From positions 186,001 through 250,000 of the forward strand of contig NZ_CP016293.1 of assembly GCF_001679785.1 (NCBI RefSeq): a DNA stretch of 64,000 nt. The letters are read 5' to 3'. The notes under the pieces are model-generated. The model searched no databases, was not told where the DNA came from, and saw only the letters and a program-made list of their open reading frames with translations. The translations under genes and the position numbers were made by a program. Shown here piece after piece: positions 8,985-19,186 of the stretch; positions within the stretch are counted from its first letter, which is position 1; each line of letters starts with the position of its first letter. Source of the stretch: Rhizobium leguminosarum (GTDB lineage Bacteria; Pseudomonadota; Alphaproteobacteria; Rhizobiales; Rhizobiaceae).

Positions 8985-9974
8985 GTGAGACGTGCAATCA
9001 TCCTCCTGAGGCGCAGGGCGATCAGCAGCATTCCGGTGCTGTTGATCGTGGTGATCTTCACCTTTTTCCTGCTTGAATCCGCCTCGGGTGATGCTGTCGA
9101 CGCCTATCTCGGCTCGATCGGCGGCGGCGATGCCGCACTTAGGCAGTCGCTACGCGAGAGCTACGGCCTCGACCAATCGATGTTCGCGCGCCTCTGGCTC
9201 TATCTTTCCTCACTCGCACGTTTCGATCTCGGCTGGTCGGTCGCCTTCGGCCGGCCAGTCGGTGCGCTCATTGCCGAACGCCTGCCCAATACGCTGCTGC
9301 TGATGGGCAGCGCGACGGCGCTATCCTTCGGCCTCGGCTCAGCGCTCGGCATCCTTGCCGGAGCGCGGCCGGGCGGTCTGCGTGACCGGCTGCTGTCGAT
9401 CGGCTCGCTGATCGTCTATGCCATTCCGAGCTTCTGGCTCGGCCTGGTGCTGAGCATCGCCTTTTCGGTGAAGCTGCGCTGGTTTCCGATCGCCGGCGTC
9501 GAGACAATCGCTTCCGGCAAGACAGGATTTTCGCGCGCGCTCGATATCGCCGATCATCTGGTTCTGCCGGTCGGCGCATTGGCACTGATCTATCTCGCCT
9601 TGTTCCTGCGGGTGATGCGCAGCGGCATGGCCGAGGCCTGGAAGCTCGATTTCGTGCTCTTCGCCCGGGCCAAGGGTCTGTCGCAGAGCCGGATCGTGCT
9701 GCGCCATGTCGCGCGCAACGCGCTGCTGCCGCTCGTCACCATGCTCGGGCTGCAATCGGCGGCCATGCTCGGCGGCAGCGTGGTGATCGAGAGCATTTTT
9801 GCAATCCCGGGCTTCGGGCGGCTGGCGCAGGAGGCGGTCAACGGCCGTGACGCGCCGTTGTTGATGGGCATCATCGTCACCAGCGCCGTCCTGGTCATCT
9901 CGGTCAATTTCCTCGTCGATCTCGTCTATGCCGCACTCGACCCGCGCATCGGCGCATCGGAGGGCGGCGCATGA
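8985..9974 (+). CDS. Dipeptide-type ABC transporter permease (DppB class)
   Basis: 329 aa from a GTG start. The N-terminal membrane segment (ISSIPVLLIVVIFTFFLLE) and the assembly loop with RAKGLSQSRIVLRHVARNALLP near residue 230 (EAA motif that docks on the ATPases) are typical of DppB/OppB. The stop overlaps the next permease start by four bases. It forms a heterodimeric channel with the protein at 9971. Confidence 0.87.
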   Translation: MRRAIILLRRRAISSIPVLLIVVIFTFFLLESASGDAVDAYLGSIGGGDAALRQSLRESYGLDQSMFARLWLYLSSLARFDLGWSVAFGRPVGALIAERLPNTLLLMGSATALSFGLGSALGILAGARPGGLRDRLLSIGSLIVYAIPSFWLGLVLSIAFSVKLRWFPIAGVETIASGKTGFSRALDIADHLVLPVGALALIYLALFLRVMRSGMAEAWKLDFVLFARAKGLSQSRIVLRHVARNALLPLVTMLGLQSAAMLGGSVVIESIFAIPGFGRLAQEAVNGRDAPLLMGIIVTSAVLVISVNFLVDLVYAALDPRIGASEGGA

Positions 9975-10804
9975 GCTGGCTGCGGCGACTGCTGCGCACG
10001 CCGGAAGGGGCGGCCGGATTTGCGATCCTTCTCGTCCTGCTTGTGGCCGGGCTGCTCGCTCCCGTTATTTCGCCGGGCGATCCGCTGAAAATTGCCGGCC
10101 GCGCCCTGCTGGCGCCGTTCGCCGATCCGGCTTTCCCGCTCGGCACCGACCGTCTCGGCCGCGACGTGTTGGCGGGCCTGCTCTATGGTGCCAGGACCTC
10201 GCTTGCCGTTGGCCTGGCGGCGGCGTTTGCGGCCATGGTGCTTGGGCTCTGCGTCGGCCTTGCGGCCGGTTTTGCCGGCGGGCTCGTCGACGAGGCGCTG
10301 ATGCGGGTGGTCGACGCCTTCCAGATCGTACCGGCTTTCCTGCTCGCTCTCGCACTCGTCAGCACTATCGGCGTGTCGACGCCCATTGTCGTCCTTGCCA
10401 TCGCACTCGGCACCTGGGCCGATCCGGCGCGGTTGACGAGAGCGCAGGTGCTTGCGATCCGCGAGCAGGATTATGTCGCCTCGGCAAGGGTGATCGGCAT
10501 GCATCCCGCCGAAATCGCTTTCCGGGAAATCCTGCCGAACGCGTTGCCGCCGGTGCTGGCGCTTTCGGCCACCATCGTCGCCGGTGCGATCCTTACCGAG
10601 GCAGCGCTTTCCTTCCTGGGTCTCGGCAATCCCAATATCGCCACCTGGGGTTCGATGATCGCAGAGGGCCGCAGCGTGTTGCGTTCGGCATCCTATCTCT
10701 CGGTCATACCGGGTGCGGCACTCGCCGTGACCGTGCTCGGCGTCCATCTTTTCAGCGAAGGTCTGGGCAAGGCGCTTGGCGACAATGGCGTGAGGGCGGC
10801 ATGA
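9971..10804 (+). CDS. Dipeptide-type ABC transporter permease (DppC class)
   Basis: 277 aa. DppC/OppC hallmarks are the early FPLGTDRLGRDVLAGLLYGA motif near residue 56 and the EAA loop ARVIGMHPAEIAFREILPN near residue 175. About six membrane segments. Overlaps both neighbours by four bases, so it is translationally coupled within the importer operon. Confidence 0.88.
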   Translation: MSWLRRLLRTPEGAAGFAILLVLLVAGLLAPVISPGDPLKIAGRALLAPFADPAFPLGTDRLGRDVLAGLLYGARTSLAVGLAAAFAAMVLGLCVGLAAGFAGGLVDEALMRVVDAFQIVPAFLLALALVSTIGVSTPIVVLAIALGTWADPARLTRAQVLAIREQDYVASARVIGMHPAEIAFREILPNALPPVLALSATIVAGAILTEAALSFLGLGNPNIATWGSMIAEGRSVLRSASYLSVIPGAALAVTVLGVHLFSEGLGKALGDNGVRAA

Positions 10805-11595
10805 GCGGCATTTTCTGCAGCGTGCGACAGCTTTCGGTCGCTTATGGGCGCGATAGGAACGGCGCGGCCGCGCTCGACCATATCGATCTTGATATAGTCG
10901 CCGGCGAAAGGCTGGCGATCATCGGCGAAAGTGGTTCCGGCAAGAGCACGCTTGCCCGCGCGCTTGCCGGTCTGCTGCCGGAGGGAACGAAGGTCGGCGG
11001 CGAGATACTTTGGCCCGGCCTTGGCCATCCGCCTCGCCCAGGCCGCGATTTCGGCTTCGTCTTTCAGGATCCGGGCTCCAGCCTCAATCCCGTTTTGACG
11101 ATCGGCGAACAGATCGCCGAGGGCGCCAGGCGCCATCTCGGCCTCAGCTGGAAACAGGCCTATGCCAGGGCCGAGGAATTGCTTGAGCGGGTACGGATAC
11201 CGCAGCCTGATAAGGCGATGCGGGCCTTTCCGCATCAGCTCTCCGGCGGCCAGCGCCAGCGCGTGGCGATTGCCGCGGCCATCGCCGCGAAACCGGCGCT
11301 GCTGATCGCCGACGAGGCGACCAGCGCGCTCGATGTCGTCGTCCAGGCCGAGATCGTCCGCCTGCTCGACGGATTGGTGCGCGAGGACGGCATGACGCTG
11401 CTCTTCATCACCCACGACATCGCGCTGGCCTCCGGCTTTGTCGATCGAATCGCCGTTTTCCGCAATGCGAGGCTGGTCGAGGCAGGTCCCGTCCGTTCGG
11501 TGCTTTCGGCGCCTGAGAGCGACTATACCGCCGCCCTCATCGCCAGCCATCGCGATCTCGCGACGCCGCCGCTGATCGCGGAGGTACCGTCATGA
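10801..11595 (+). CDS. Dipeptide-type ABC transporter ATP-binding protein (DppD class)
   Basis: 264 aa from the ATG at 10801, which overlaps the upstream permease stop; a much longer in-frame reading upstream is the shadow of that permease. Walker A GESGSGKST near residue 42, signature [15 protein letters not shown] and Walker B LLIADEATSALD are intact. It is shorter than classical DppD (about 330 aa) and lacks most of the C-terminal oligopeptide/dipeptide extension. It pairs with the ATPase at 11592. Confidence 0.87.
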   Translation: MSGIFCSVRQLSVAYGRDRNGAAALDHIDLDIVAGERLAIIGESGSGKSTLARALAGLLPEGTKVGGEILWPGLGHPPRPGRDFGFVFQDPGSSLNPVLTIGEQIAEGARRHLGLSWKQAYARAEELLERVRIPQPDKAMRAFPHQLSGGQRQRVAIAAAIAAKPALLIADEATSALDVVVQAEIVRLLDGLVREDGMTLLFITHDIALASGFVDRIAVFRNARLVEAGPVRSVLSAPESDYTAALIASHRDLATPPLIAEVPS

Positions 11596-12374
11596 ACGAC
11601 AGGCTGCTTTCCATCGAAAACCTGTCGAAAGGTTTTTCGTCTGCGGGACGCCGGATTGCTGCTCTCGATAATGTGTCGCTCACCATCGCGGCCGGGGAAA
11701 CGCTCGGTCTCGTCGGCGCCTCAGGCAGTGGAAAATCGACGCTATCGCGCATCCTGCTGCGGCTTGTTGCTGCCGATGCCGGCTCGATCCGTTTCGAGGG
11801 AGAGGATTGGCTCGCGCTGAACGGTGCGCCTTTGCGGCGCCGGCGGGCGCGTATGCAGATGGTGTTTCAGGATCCGCTCGCCGCCTTCAATCCGCTGGCG
11901 AGCGTCGGTGCAGTGCTCGACGATCCGCTTCGCATCCACGGCATCGCCGGCAAGGATCGGCGCCCCGGCGAGATCATCATGCTACTCGAGCGTGTCGGCC
12001 TCACCGCAGATCATGCCGCCCGTCCGGTGCGGGCACTCTCCGGCGGTCAGCGGCAGCGTGTGGCGATCGCGCGGGCGATTGCGACGCGGCCCTCGCTGCT
12101 GGTGCTCGATGAAGCGGTCTCGGCGCTTGATGTGACCGTGCGCGGCAGGATCCTGGAGCTTCTGGTCGATCTGCAGAAAGAACAGGGCATTGCCTGTCTG
12201 TTCATTTCGCACGATCTTGCCGTGGTCCGCGCCGTATCCCACCGCATCGCCGTTATGGATGGCGGACGGATCGTCGAGACCGGACCGGCAGCGGCGGTCG
12301 TTGCCGCGCCGCAATCCGAGGCCGCCCGCGCACTCGTTGCCGCCGTCCCCCGTCTCGTGACCGATCCTTGCTGA
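11592..12374 (+). CDS. Dipeptide-type ABC transporter ATP-binding protein (DppF class)
   Basis: 260 aa, start overlapping the previous stop. Walker A GASGSGKST near residue 43, signature [15 protein letters not shown] and Walker B LLVLDEAVSALD are present. Like its partner it lacks the long C-terminal extension of E. coli DppF. With the binding protein, two permeases and the DppD-like subunit it completes one importer. The class V PLP enzyme starts 11 bases further on. Confidence 0.87.
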   Translation: MNDRLLSIENLSKGFSSAGRRIAALDNVSLTIAAGETLGLVGASGSGKSTLSRILLRLVAADAGSIRFEGEDWLALNGAPLRRRRARMQMVFQDPLAAFNPLASVGAVLDDPLRIHGIAGKDRRPGEIIMLLERVGLTADHAARPVRALSGGQRQRVAIARAIATRPSLLVLDEAVSALDVTVRGRILELLVDLQKEQGIACLFISHDLAVVRAVSHRIAVMDGGRIVETGPAAAVVAAPQSEAARALVAAVPRLVTDPC

Positions 12375-12385
12375 AGGAAGTATCC

Positions 12386-13480
12386 ATGTCCGATCTTGGT
12401 TGGAATCCACTGCATGGCGTGCCCTCCTATCCCGCGGAGCGCTACGCCGTCCTTGCCGACAGGATCGGTGGTATCTTGCGCAGCCGCAACGACATATTGC
12501 TGGTGCAGGCCGAGGCGGTGGTGGCGCTGGAGGCGGCGGCGGTCAGCCTTGCGCGCCCCGGCCTTTCAGCGCTCAACATTATCACCAGCCCCTTTGGCGG
12601 CTGGTTCGGGCAATGGCTGCGGCGGGGTGGCGCGACGGTTGAGGATGTCGTCGCCGAGCCGGGCCTGCCGATCGAGATCGAATGCGTTGCAAAAGCGCTC
12701 GATGCTGGTCCTCACATCGATGTCCTGGCGCTGGTTCATGCCGAATCCGCAAGCGCCATTCTCAACCCCCTGCCGGAGATACTGGCGCTTGCCCGGGCTC
12801 GCGGCATCGTCACCGTCGTCGATGCGGTCGCTTCGGTCGGCGGCCATCAGCTCGAGGTCGACGATCTCGGCATCGACATCGCGGTGATCGGGCCACAGAA
12901 GGCGCTCGGCGGCCCGGCCGGCGTGTCCGCAATTTCGGTCAGCGGCCGCGCCTGGGATCTGATCCTCAGAGACGGCGCACCGCGCGCGTCGATCTTGTCT
13001 TTGGCCGATCTGAAGGGCTGGATCGACGGTGGCCGGCGCGGCCTGCCGGGAACACCGGCGCCGCTGGAATTTTTCGTGCTGGAGGTGGCGCTCGACCGCA
13101 TCGAGGCTGAAGGCCTGGAGAATGTCGTCGCTCGCCACGCGCTTGCGGCATCGGCGACACGGGCGGGGCTTGCCGCACTCGGAGCCCCGACATGGGTACC
13201 TGCAGCAAGGGCTTCGAACCTGGTGACGTCGGTGCCGGTGCCGGAGGCGCTGGCGCCTGCCGCGCTGATCGCAACCGCCGGGCAACTCGGAGTCGAGCTG
13301 AGCGAAGGCGTCGGAACCGCGCAGGCCCGTCTCGTGCGGCTGAACCATACTGGGCCGCGCGCCGCATTCCAGACGGTGCTCTCGAATGTCGTGGCGTATG
13401 GCGCCGCCCTCAGGCAGGCCGGCCATCCCTCGGACATAGCAGCCGCTTCGGAGGCGATATCCGCAGCCTACTGCTCCTGA
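12386..13480 (+). CDS. PLP-dependent aminotransferase class V family protein (alanine-glyoxylate aminotransferase-like)
   Basis: 364 aa from the ATG at 12386, behind a GAAGGAAG ribosome site; an 18-base longer start is less likely. Fold-type I class V features are HAESASAILNP near residue 118, the PLP-binding aspartate in VVDAVASVGGHQ (D146) and the Schiff-base lysine in GPQKALGGPAG (K172). Overall it resembles serine-pyruvate and alanine-glyoxylate aminotransferases, but class V also contains cysteine desulfurases and C-S lyases. As last gene of the importer operon it probably processes the imported amino compound after oxygenase attack. The exact reaction is unknown. Confidence 0.78.
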   Translation: MSDLGWNPLHGVPSYPAERYAVLADRIGGILRSRNDILLVQAEAVVALEAAAVSLARPGLSALNIITSPFGGWFGQWLRRGGATVEDVVAEPGLPIEIECVAKALDAGPHIDVLALVHAESASAILNPLPEILALARARGIVTVVDAVASVGGHQLEVDDLGIDIAVIGPQKALGGPAGVSAISVSGRAWDLILRDGAPRASILSLADLKGWIDGGRRGLPGTPAPLEFFVLEVALDRIEAEGLENVVARHALAASATRAGLAALGAPTWVPAARASNLVTSVPVPEALAPAALIATAGQLGVELSEGVGTAQARLVRLNHTGPRAAFQTVLSNVVAYGAALRQAGHPSDIAAASEAISAAYCS

Positions 13481-13498
13481 GAGGATGCTCTCAGGAGC
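13473..13498. terminator. Hairpin terminator overlapping the aminotransferase stop codon
   Basis: A perfect 11-bp stem GCTCCTGAGAG / CTCTCAGGAGC with a GATG loop includes the TGA of the upstream gene. There is no long U run, so termination may be weak or the hairpin may protect the 3' end. It lies between convergent transcription units. Confidence 0.6.
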
Positions 13499-13585
13499 GG
13501 GAAAGCGGCATCGGCTAACCACCCGCCTTCAGGGCGTGTGGTCGCTGCCCGATTGCTGCGGAACTGACCATGCGGTCCGCCCTGC

Positions 13586-15037
<1,452 letters not shown>

Positions 15038-15041
15038 TCAG

Positions 15042-15917
15042 TCAGCGATCCACCTGCTGCTCTGCCCAGCGGATGGATTGGGCCGGATCGCCGAAGGTGA
15101 AGAAATGCACGCCGCTGATGCCGAGATCCGGTTCGGTGGCCTGTGCTGCGGCAATCTCCATCAGCAACTCTTCCGGCGTTTCGCCCGAAAGTACGTTGCG
15201 GGCGATCTCGCTTCTTTCGCGCAGCGCCCGCAAGGATGCGCCGACGCCGCAGCGAAGCGCGTATTTGAGAAGCTTTGTGCGGCTGGCCGGCCCGGCGATG
15301 CCGACGCTCAGCGGCGCCGTCACGCCCCGTTCGCGAAGCCGCCTTGCAAAGTTCAGGAGCGGTTTCGGATCGAACAGGAACTGGCTCACCAATAACACAT
15401 CGAGCCCCGCACGTGCAGCTGCATCGATCTTTGCCGTCAGTGCCGCATCGAGGATGGCGCCGGGGATCCGGGGATGCCCTTCCGGGTAACAGGCGATGGC
15501 GATCCGGTCGATGCCATATGCCTGGAAGAGCCCTGTCTCGATCAGGTCCAGGCTGGAGCCGAAGGCTCCGGCGGCATCGTCCCGATCACCGCCGAGGACG
15601 AGCGCATGGCGGACACCAGCCTCCTCAGAAAGCCGGGCAAGCATGGTGTCGAGTTCCAGGCGGTTTCGGATGTTGCGGGCGACGATGTGGGGAATCGGCA
15701 CGAAACCGGCATCTCTCAGCCCCGCCGAGGCCCTTACCAGAAGGCCGATGTCTTCCTTCGGAAGATGGGCGATGAAGACCTCGCAGCCCTGCGGCAGGGT
15801 CGCCGTCATGCTCTCTAGCGACTGGAGGTCACGTGACGTCACCTCGATGGAATAATGCGAGAGGAGATCGGCAAGCGGCGATTTCTCCCGGCTCTCGCTT
15901 TGCGGCGCAATCATCAT
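15042..15917 (-). CDS. metF: Methylenetetrahydrofolate reductase family protein (MetF-like)
   Basis: 291 aa, normal for bacterial MetF (FAD-dependent TIM barrel). Recognisable segments are SIEVTSRD at the start, PIPHIVARNI near residue 75, LVLGGDRD (flavin contact) near residue 107 and the AYPEGHP-like CYPEGHPRI near residue 143. It interconverts 5,10-methylene-THF and 5-methyl-THF. Sitting 52 bases upstream of ligM in the same operon, it most likely oxidises the 5-methyl-THF formed by demethylation rather than serving methionine synthesis. It is more divergent than a housekeeping MetF. Two adjacent ATGs are possible (15917 or 15914). Confidence 0.85.
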   Translation of the reverse strand: MMIAPQSESREKSPLADLLSHYSIEVTSRDLQSLESMTATLPQGCEVFIAHLPKEDIGLLVRASAGLRDAGFVPIPHIVARNIRNRLELDTMLARLSEEAGVRHALVLGGDRDDAAGAFGSSLDLIETGLFQAYGIDRIAIACYPEGHPRIPGAILDAALTAKIDAAARAGLDVLLVSQFLFDPKPLLNFARRLRERGVTAPLSVGIAGPASRTKLLKYALRCGVGASLRALRERSEIARNVLSGETPEELLMEIAAAQATEPDLGISGVHFFTFGDPAQSIRWAEQQVDR

Positions 15918-15959
15918 AAGCCTCTCTCCTCATCATGCGGAAATATTATGTGTCCATGC

Positions 15960-15997
15960 TGTATACAATGATAGGCCGAAAATTATGCCGCCAGCAA
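15960..15997 (-). promoter_or_regulatory. Promoter of metF-ligM with overlapping TGTATACA operator
   Basis: On the minus strand TTGCTG (15997-15992), an 18-base spacer and TATCAT (15973-15968) make a plausible sigma-70 promoter. Directly downstream, at the expected start of transcription, lies TGTATACA (15960-15967) within TTGTATACAG, the type of dyad often bound by FCD-class GntR repressors. This suggests repression by the divergent gntR product, relieved by an aromatic ligand. Inference from sequence only. Confidence 0.45.
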
Positions 15998-16093
15998 GTG
16001 ACATAACGAATGCCGCGGGAAAATACCAAAATTTAGCCTTATACATAACCGTTTATATATGAAATTATATGGCATTGATCATGCAATAATCAC

Positions 16094-16124
16094 TTGACAG
16101 GCGTTGGTATACACGTCGTACTCT
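16094..16124 (+). promoter_or_regulatory. Promoter of gntR and the importer with GTATAC operator in its spacer
   Basis: A perfect TTGACA (16094-16099) is followed, after 18-19 bases, by a weak -10 (GTACTC or TACTCT). TTGGTATACAC (centre GTATAC, 16107-16112) sits between the two, sharing its core with the operator at 15960. A repressor there would block this promoter, consistent with autoregulation. The rest of the 288-bp divergent region is AT-rich without further clear elements. Confidence 0.45.
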
Positions 16125-16205
16125 TTCTGAAAAGGAATGGGGAATGTCGTCCGCGACACGTGAAGGCCCAAGCGCCCGAATAGGCCGCGGACCGCAAATT
16201 TCGGG

Positions 16206-16970
16206 ATGGAACGGGAGATGGTTGCGGAAAAGAGAACCGTGGATCGCAAGCGCGACAGCCAGGCCTTGAAAGGCCTTCTTGGCGTGCGTGATCTCGTGCT
16301 CGGCGGCGGGGTCTCGCCGGGCGAACGCCTTTCGGAAGTCTGGCTCGCCGAAAAGCTCGGCATTTCGCGCACACCGCTGCGCGCTGCGCTTGCGCGTCTC
16401 GAACAGGAAGGCCTGCTCGAGCAGATCCCCTCCGGCGGTTACGCCGTGCGCGGTTTCACCACCGCGGATGTTTTCGACGCCATCGAGCTGCGTGGTGTGC
16501 TTGAAGGCACGGCGGCGCGTCTCGCCGCCGAACGCGGTGTCACGCCAGCCAAGCTCAAGGCGATCAAGGGTCTGATCCTCGAGCTCGACAAATGCTTTCG
16601 CGATCGGCCGGAGGACATGCTGTTTGCCCAGTATGTCGAGCTCAATGCGGAATTCCATTCCATGCTCGCTGGCCTTGCCGGAAGCGAGATGATGCGGCGT
16701 GAGGTGGAACGGGCGACGCAACTGCCCTTTGCCTCGCCGAGCGCGTTTCTGGAAAAGCAGGAAGACGTGCTCGCCTTCCGCCTGTCGCTGGTGCATGCGC
16801 AGCGTCAGCACCGCGACATCGTTTCGGCGATCGAGATGCGCGAAGGCACCCGCGCCGAGGCGCTGGCGCGGGAACATGCGCGCCTTGCGCGGCACAATCT
16901 GGAATTCGTCATGGAAGAGGATCGCAGTCTGATCACCCGCGTTCCGGGATTGACGCTGATATCGACGTGA
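16206..16970 (+). CDS. GntR family transcriptional regulator, FCD subfamily
   Basis: 254 aa. N-terminal winged helix (GERLSEVWLAEKLGISRTPLRAALARLEQEGLLEQIPSGGY, in segments from residue 38) and a C-terminal FCD helical bundle with the metal-binding pattern: D near 91, and the H residues in EFHSMLAGL, LVHAQRQHRDI and REHARLARHN. FCD regulators commonly respond to acids and aromatic ligands; VanR is an example. An alternative ATG at 16218 is possible. Divergent from metF-ligM and upstream of a LIV-type importer, it probably controls both through the TGTATAC-type sites. Confidence 0.87.
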   Translation: MEREMVAEKRTVDRKRDSQALKGLLGVRDLVLGGGVSPGERLSEVWLAEKLGISRTPLRAALARLEQEGLLEQIPSGGYAVRGFTTADVFDAIELRGVLEGTAARLAAERGVTPAKLKAIKGLILELDKCFRDRPEDMLFAQYVELNAEFHSMLAGLAGSEMMRREVERATQLPFASPSAFLEKQEDVLAFRLSLVHAQRQHRDIVSAIEMREGTRAEALAREHARLARHNLEFVMEEDRSLITRVPGLTLIST

Positions 16971-17082
16971 GACGCGGCCGGCGATCGAGGGCGAGGAGGC
17001 CCCGGCTGACCGACGAGCATGCCGATGGAGAAAGAGGAGGCCGGCGGATCGCGCAGATCGCCGGTAAAAGGAGGAGAAAGCC

Positions 17083-18261
17083 GTGATTGCCAGAAGAAGT
17101 CTGATCGCCCTCTCTGCGGGGCTTGTCATGTCGGCCGGCCTTGGTCTGCCGTCCTATGCCGAAGATACATTCAAGGTAGGTCTCATCCTGCCGATGACCG
17201 GCCCCTTCGCATCGACCGGCCGCCAGGTGGAGGCCGGCGCCAAAGCCTATATCGCTGCGCATGGCGACACCGTCGCCGGCAAGAAGATCGAACTCGTGGT
17301 GCGCGACGATGCCGGTACCGCCGACCAGACCCGCCGTATCGCCCAGGAACTGATCGTCAACGACAAGGTCAATACGCTTGCCGGCTTCGGACTGACGCCG
17401 CTGGCGCTTTCCGTCGCGCCCGTGATTACGCAGGCCAAGGTGCCTGCCGTCGTCATGGCCGCCGCCACCTCGTCGATCACGCAGGCATCGGAATATTTCA
17501 TCCGCACCAGCGGCACCCTGCCGCAATATTCGGTGCCGGTCGCGCGCTGGGCGCATGAAAACAATATCAAGAAGGTCGTAACCCTCGTGACCGATTACGG
17601 CCCGGGCATCGATGCGGAAACCTGGTTCACCAAGGAGTTCAAGGCAAAGGGCGGTGAGGTCGTCGAGGCCGTGCGCATTCCGCTGCAGAACCCGGATTTC
17701 GCGCCCTTCCTGCAGCGTGTGCGCGACGCCAAGCCGGATGCGGTCTTCGTGTTCCTGCCATCCGGCGTCGGCTCGCTGTTCATGAAGCAGTTCGTCGACC
17801 GCGGCCTTGCCGAAGCCGGCATCAAGCTGATCGGGACCGGCGACATTACCGATGACGATATCCTGAACGGCATGGGCAAGCCTGCGCTCGGCACCATCAC
17901 CGCGCATTTCTATGCGGCTGCGCACGACAGCCCCGAGAACGCCGAATTCGTCAAGGCCTTCAAGGCCGCCAACAACAATATGCGCCCGAACTTCATGGCG
18001 ATGGGCGGTTATGACGGCATGCATGCCATCTATGCCGCGCTCGAAGCCACCAAGGGAGATGCGGACGGAGCGGCGCTGATCAAGGCGATGAAGGGCCTTG
18101 CCTGGACGAGCCCGCGCGGCCCGATCTCCATTGATCCGCAGACCCGCGATATCATCCAGAATATCTATATGCGCGAAGTCAAGGACGTGAACGGCGAACT
18201 GCAGAACGTCGAGTTCGCGACCTACAAGGACGTGAAGGATCCGGTCAAGGCCGGCCAGTAA
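17083..18261 (+). CDS. Branched-chain amino acid-type ABC transporter substrate-binding protein (LivJ/K family)
   Basis: 392 aa from a GTG preceded by a strong AAAGGAGGAG ribosome site. Signal peptide with cleavage near SYA-ED, then a Peripla_BP_6 domain (VGLILPMTGPFASTGRQVEAG). Members bind amino acids, amides, and aromatic acids such as benzoate or hydroxycinnamates. Next to ligM-metF and an FCD regulator, a methoxylated aromatic acid is the likely ligand (inference). It heads a five-gene importer ending at 21697. Confidence 0.87.
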   Translation: MIARRSLIALSAGLVMSAGLGLPSYAEDTFKVGLILPMTGPFASTGRQVEAGAKAYIAAHGDTVAGKKIELVVRDDAGTADQTRRIAQELIVNDKVNTLAGFGLTPLALSVAPVITQAKVPAVVMAAATSSITQASEYFIRTSGTLPQYSVPVARWAHENNIKKVVTLVTDYGPGIDAETWFTKEFKAKGGEVVEAVRIPLQNPDFAPFLQRVRDAKPDAVFVFLPSGVGSLFMKQFVDRGLAEAGIKLIGTGDITDDDILNGMGKPALGTITAHFYAAAHDSPENAEFVKAFKAANNNMRPNFMAMGGYDGMHAIYAALEATKGDADGAALIKAMKGLAWTSPRGPISIDPQTRDIIQNIYMREVKDVNGELQNVEFATYKDVKDPVKAGQ

Positions 18262-18277
18262 GGCTTTGTGATAAGAT

Positions 18278-18299
18278 GCGGCGGAGGCAGCTCCGCCGC
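18278..18299 (+). terminator. Intercistronic hairpin between binding-protein and permease genes
   Basis: A perfect 9-bp stem GCGGCGGAG / CTCCGCCGC with a GCAG tetraloop lies 17 bases after the binding-protein stop. With no U tract, it more likely protects the 3' end of the binding-protein message or causes partial read-through, lowering permease and ATPase levels. Confidence 0.6.
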
Positions 18300-18325
18300 T
18301 TTGCTCCTGGAAAGTCGGGTTTGTC

Positions 18326-19186
18326 ATGCTGACTATTCTGTTCGACGGCATCGCCTATGGAATGTTGCTGTTCATTCTCGCCTGCGGATTGACCATCACG
18401 CTTGGATTGATGAATTTCATCAACCTCGCCCATGGCGCTTTCGCCATGGCTGGCGGCTACATCACCGTCGTCCTGATGAACAGCTATGGCGTTTCCTTCT
18501 ATTGGTGTTTGCCGATCGCCTTCCTCGCAGTCGCGCTTGCCGGCCTTGTTCTGGAGCGCCTGCTCTACCGGCACCTCTATTCCAAGCCGCATCTCGACCA
18601 GGTGCTGTTTTCCGTCGGCCTGGTCTTCATGTCGATCGCCGGCGCCCATTATTTCATGGGCGGCCAGCAGCAGATGATCCAGCTGCCACAGGAGCTCTCC
18701 GGCCGCTGGGATCTCTACGGCGTCGGCATCGGCCGCTACCGGCTCTTCATCATCCTTGTCTGCATCCTTCTGACGATCACGCTGCAGCTCCTGCTGACGA
18801 AAACCCGTTTTGGCGGCCAGCTGCGTGCCGCTGTCGATGACGGACGGGTTGCCCGCGGGCTCGGCATCAATGTCTCGGCGGTCTTCGCGCTGACCTTCGC
18901 CGTCGGCTCGGGCCTTGCCGGCCTCGGCGGCGCGATGGGCACCGAGATTCTCGGGCTCGATCCGAATTTTCCGCTGAAATTCATGATCTACTTCCTGATC
19001 GTGGTGACCGTCGGCGGTACCTCCTCGATAACTGGGCCATTTCTCGCCGCCCTCCTGCTCGGCGTCGCCGATGTCGCCGGCAAATATTACGTGCCTGAGA
19101 TCGGCGCCTTCGTCATCTACGGCGTCATGGTCGCCGTACTTCTCCTGCGTCCGCATGGGCTGTTCTCGCGGGAGGGTGGCCGATGA
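18326..19186 (+). CDS. Branched-chain amino acid-type ABC transporter permease (LivH family)
   Basis: 286 aa, about eight membrane helices. LivH hallmarks are GLTITLGLMNFINLAHGAFA near residue 27 and the conserved GLDPNFPLKFMIYFLIVVTVGG region near residue 210. The stop overlaps the LivM-type start by four bases. One half of the membrane channel of the importer. Confidence 0.88.
   Translation: MLTILFDGIAYGMLLFILACGLTITLGLMNFINLAHGAFAMAGGYITVVLMNSYGVSFYWCLPIAFLAVALAGLVLERLLYRHLYSKPHLDQVLFSVGLVFMSIAGAHYFMGGQQQMIQLPQELSGRWDLYGVGIGRYRLFIILVCILLTITLQLLLTKTRFGGQLRAAVDDGRVARGLGINVSAVFALTFAVGSGLAGLGGAMGTEILGLDPNFPLKFMIYFLIVVTVGGTSSITGPFLAALLLGVADVAGKYYVPEIGAFVIYGVMVAVLLLRPHGLFSREGGR

Noticed and set aside
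9928..10800. Long in-frame extension upstream of the DppD-type ATPase
   Set aside because: It runs through the DppC permease in another frame; the ATG at 10801 overlaps the permease stop as expected for coupling.
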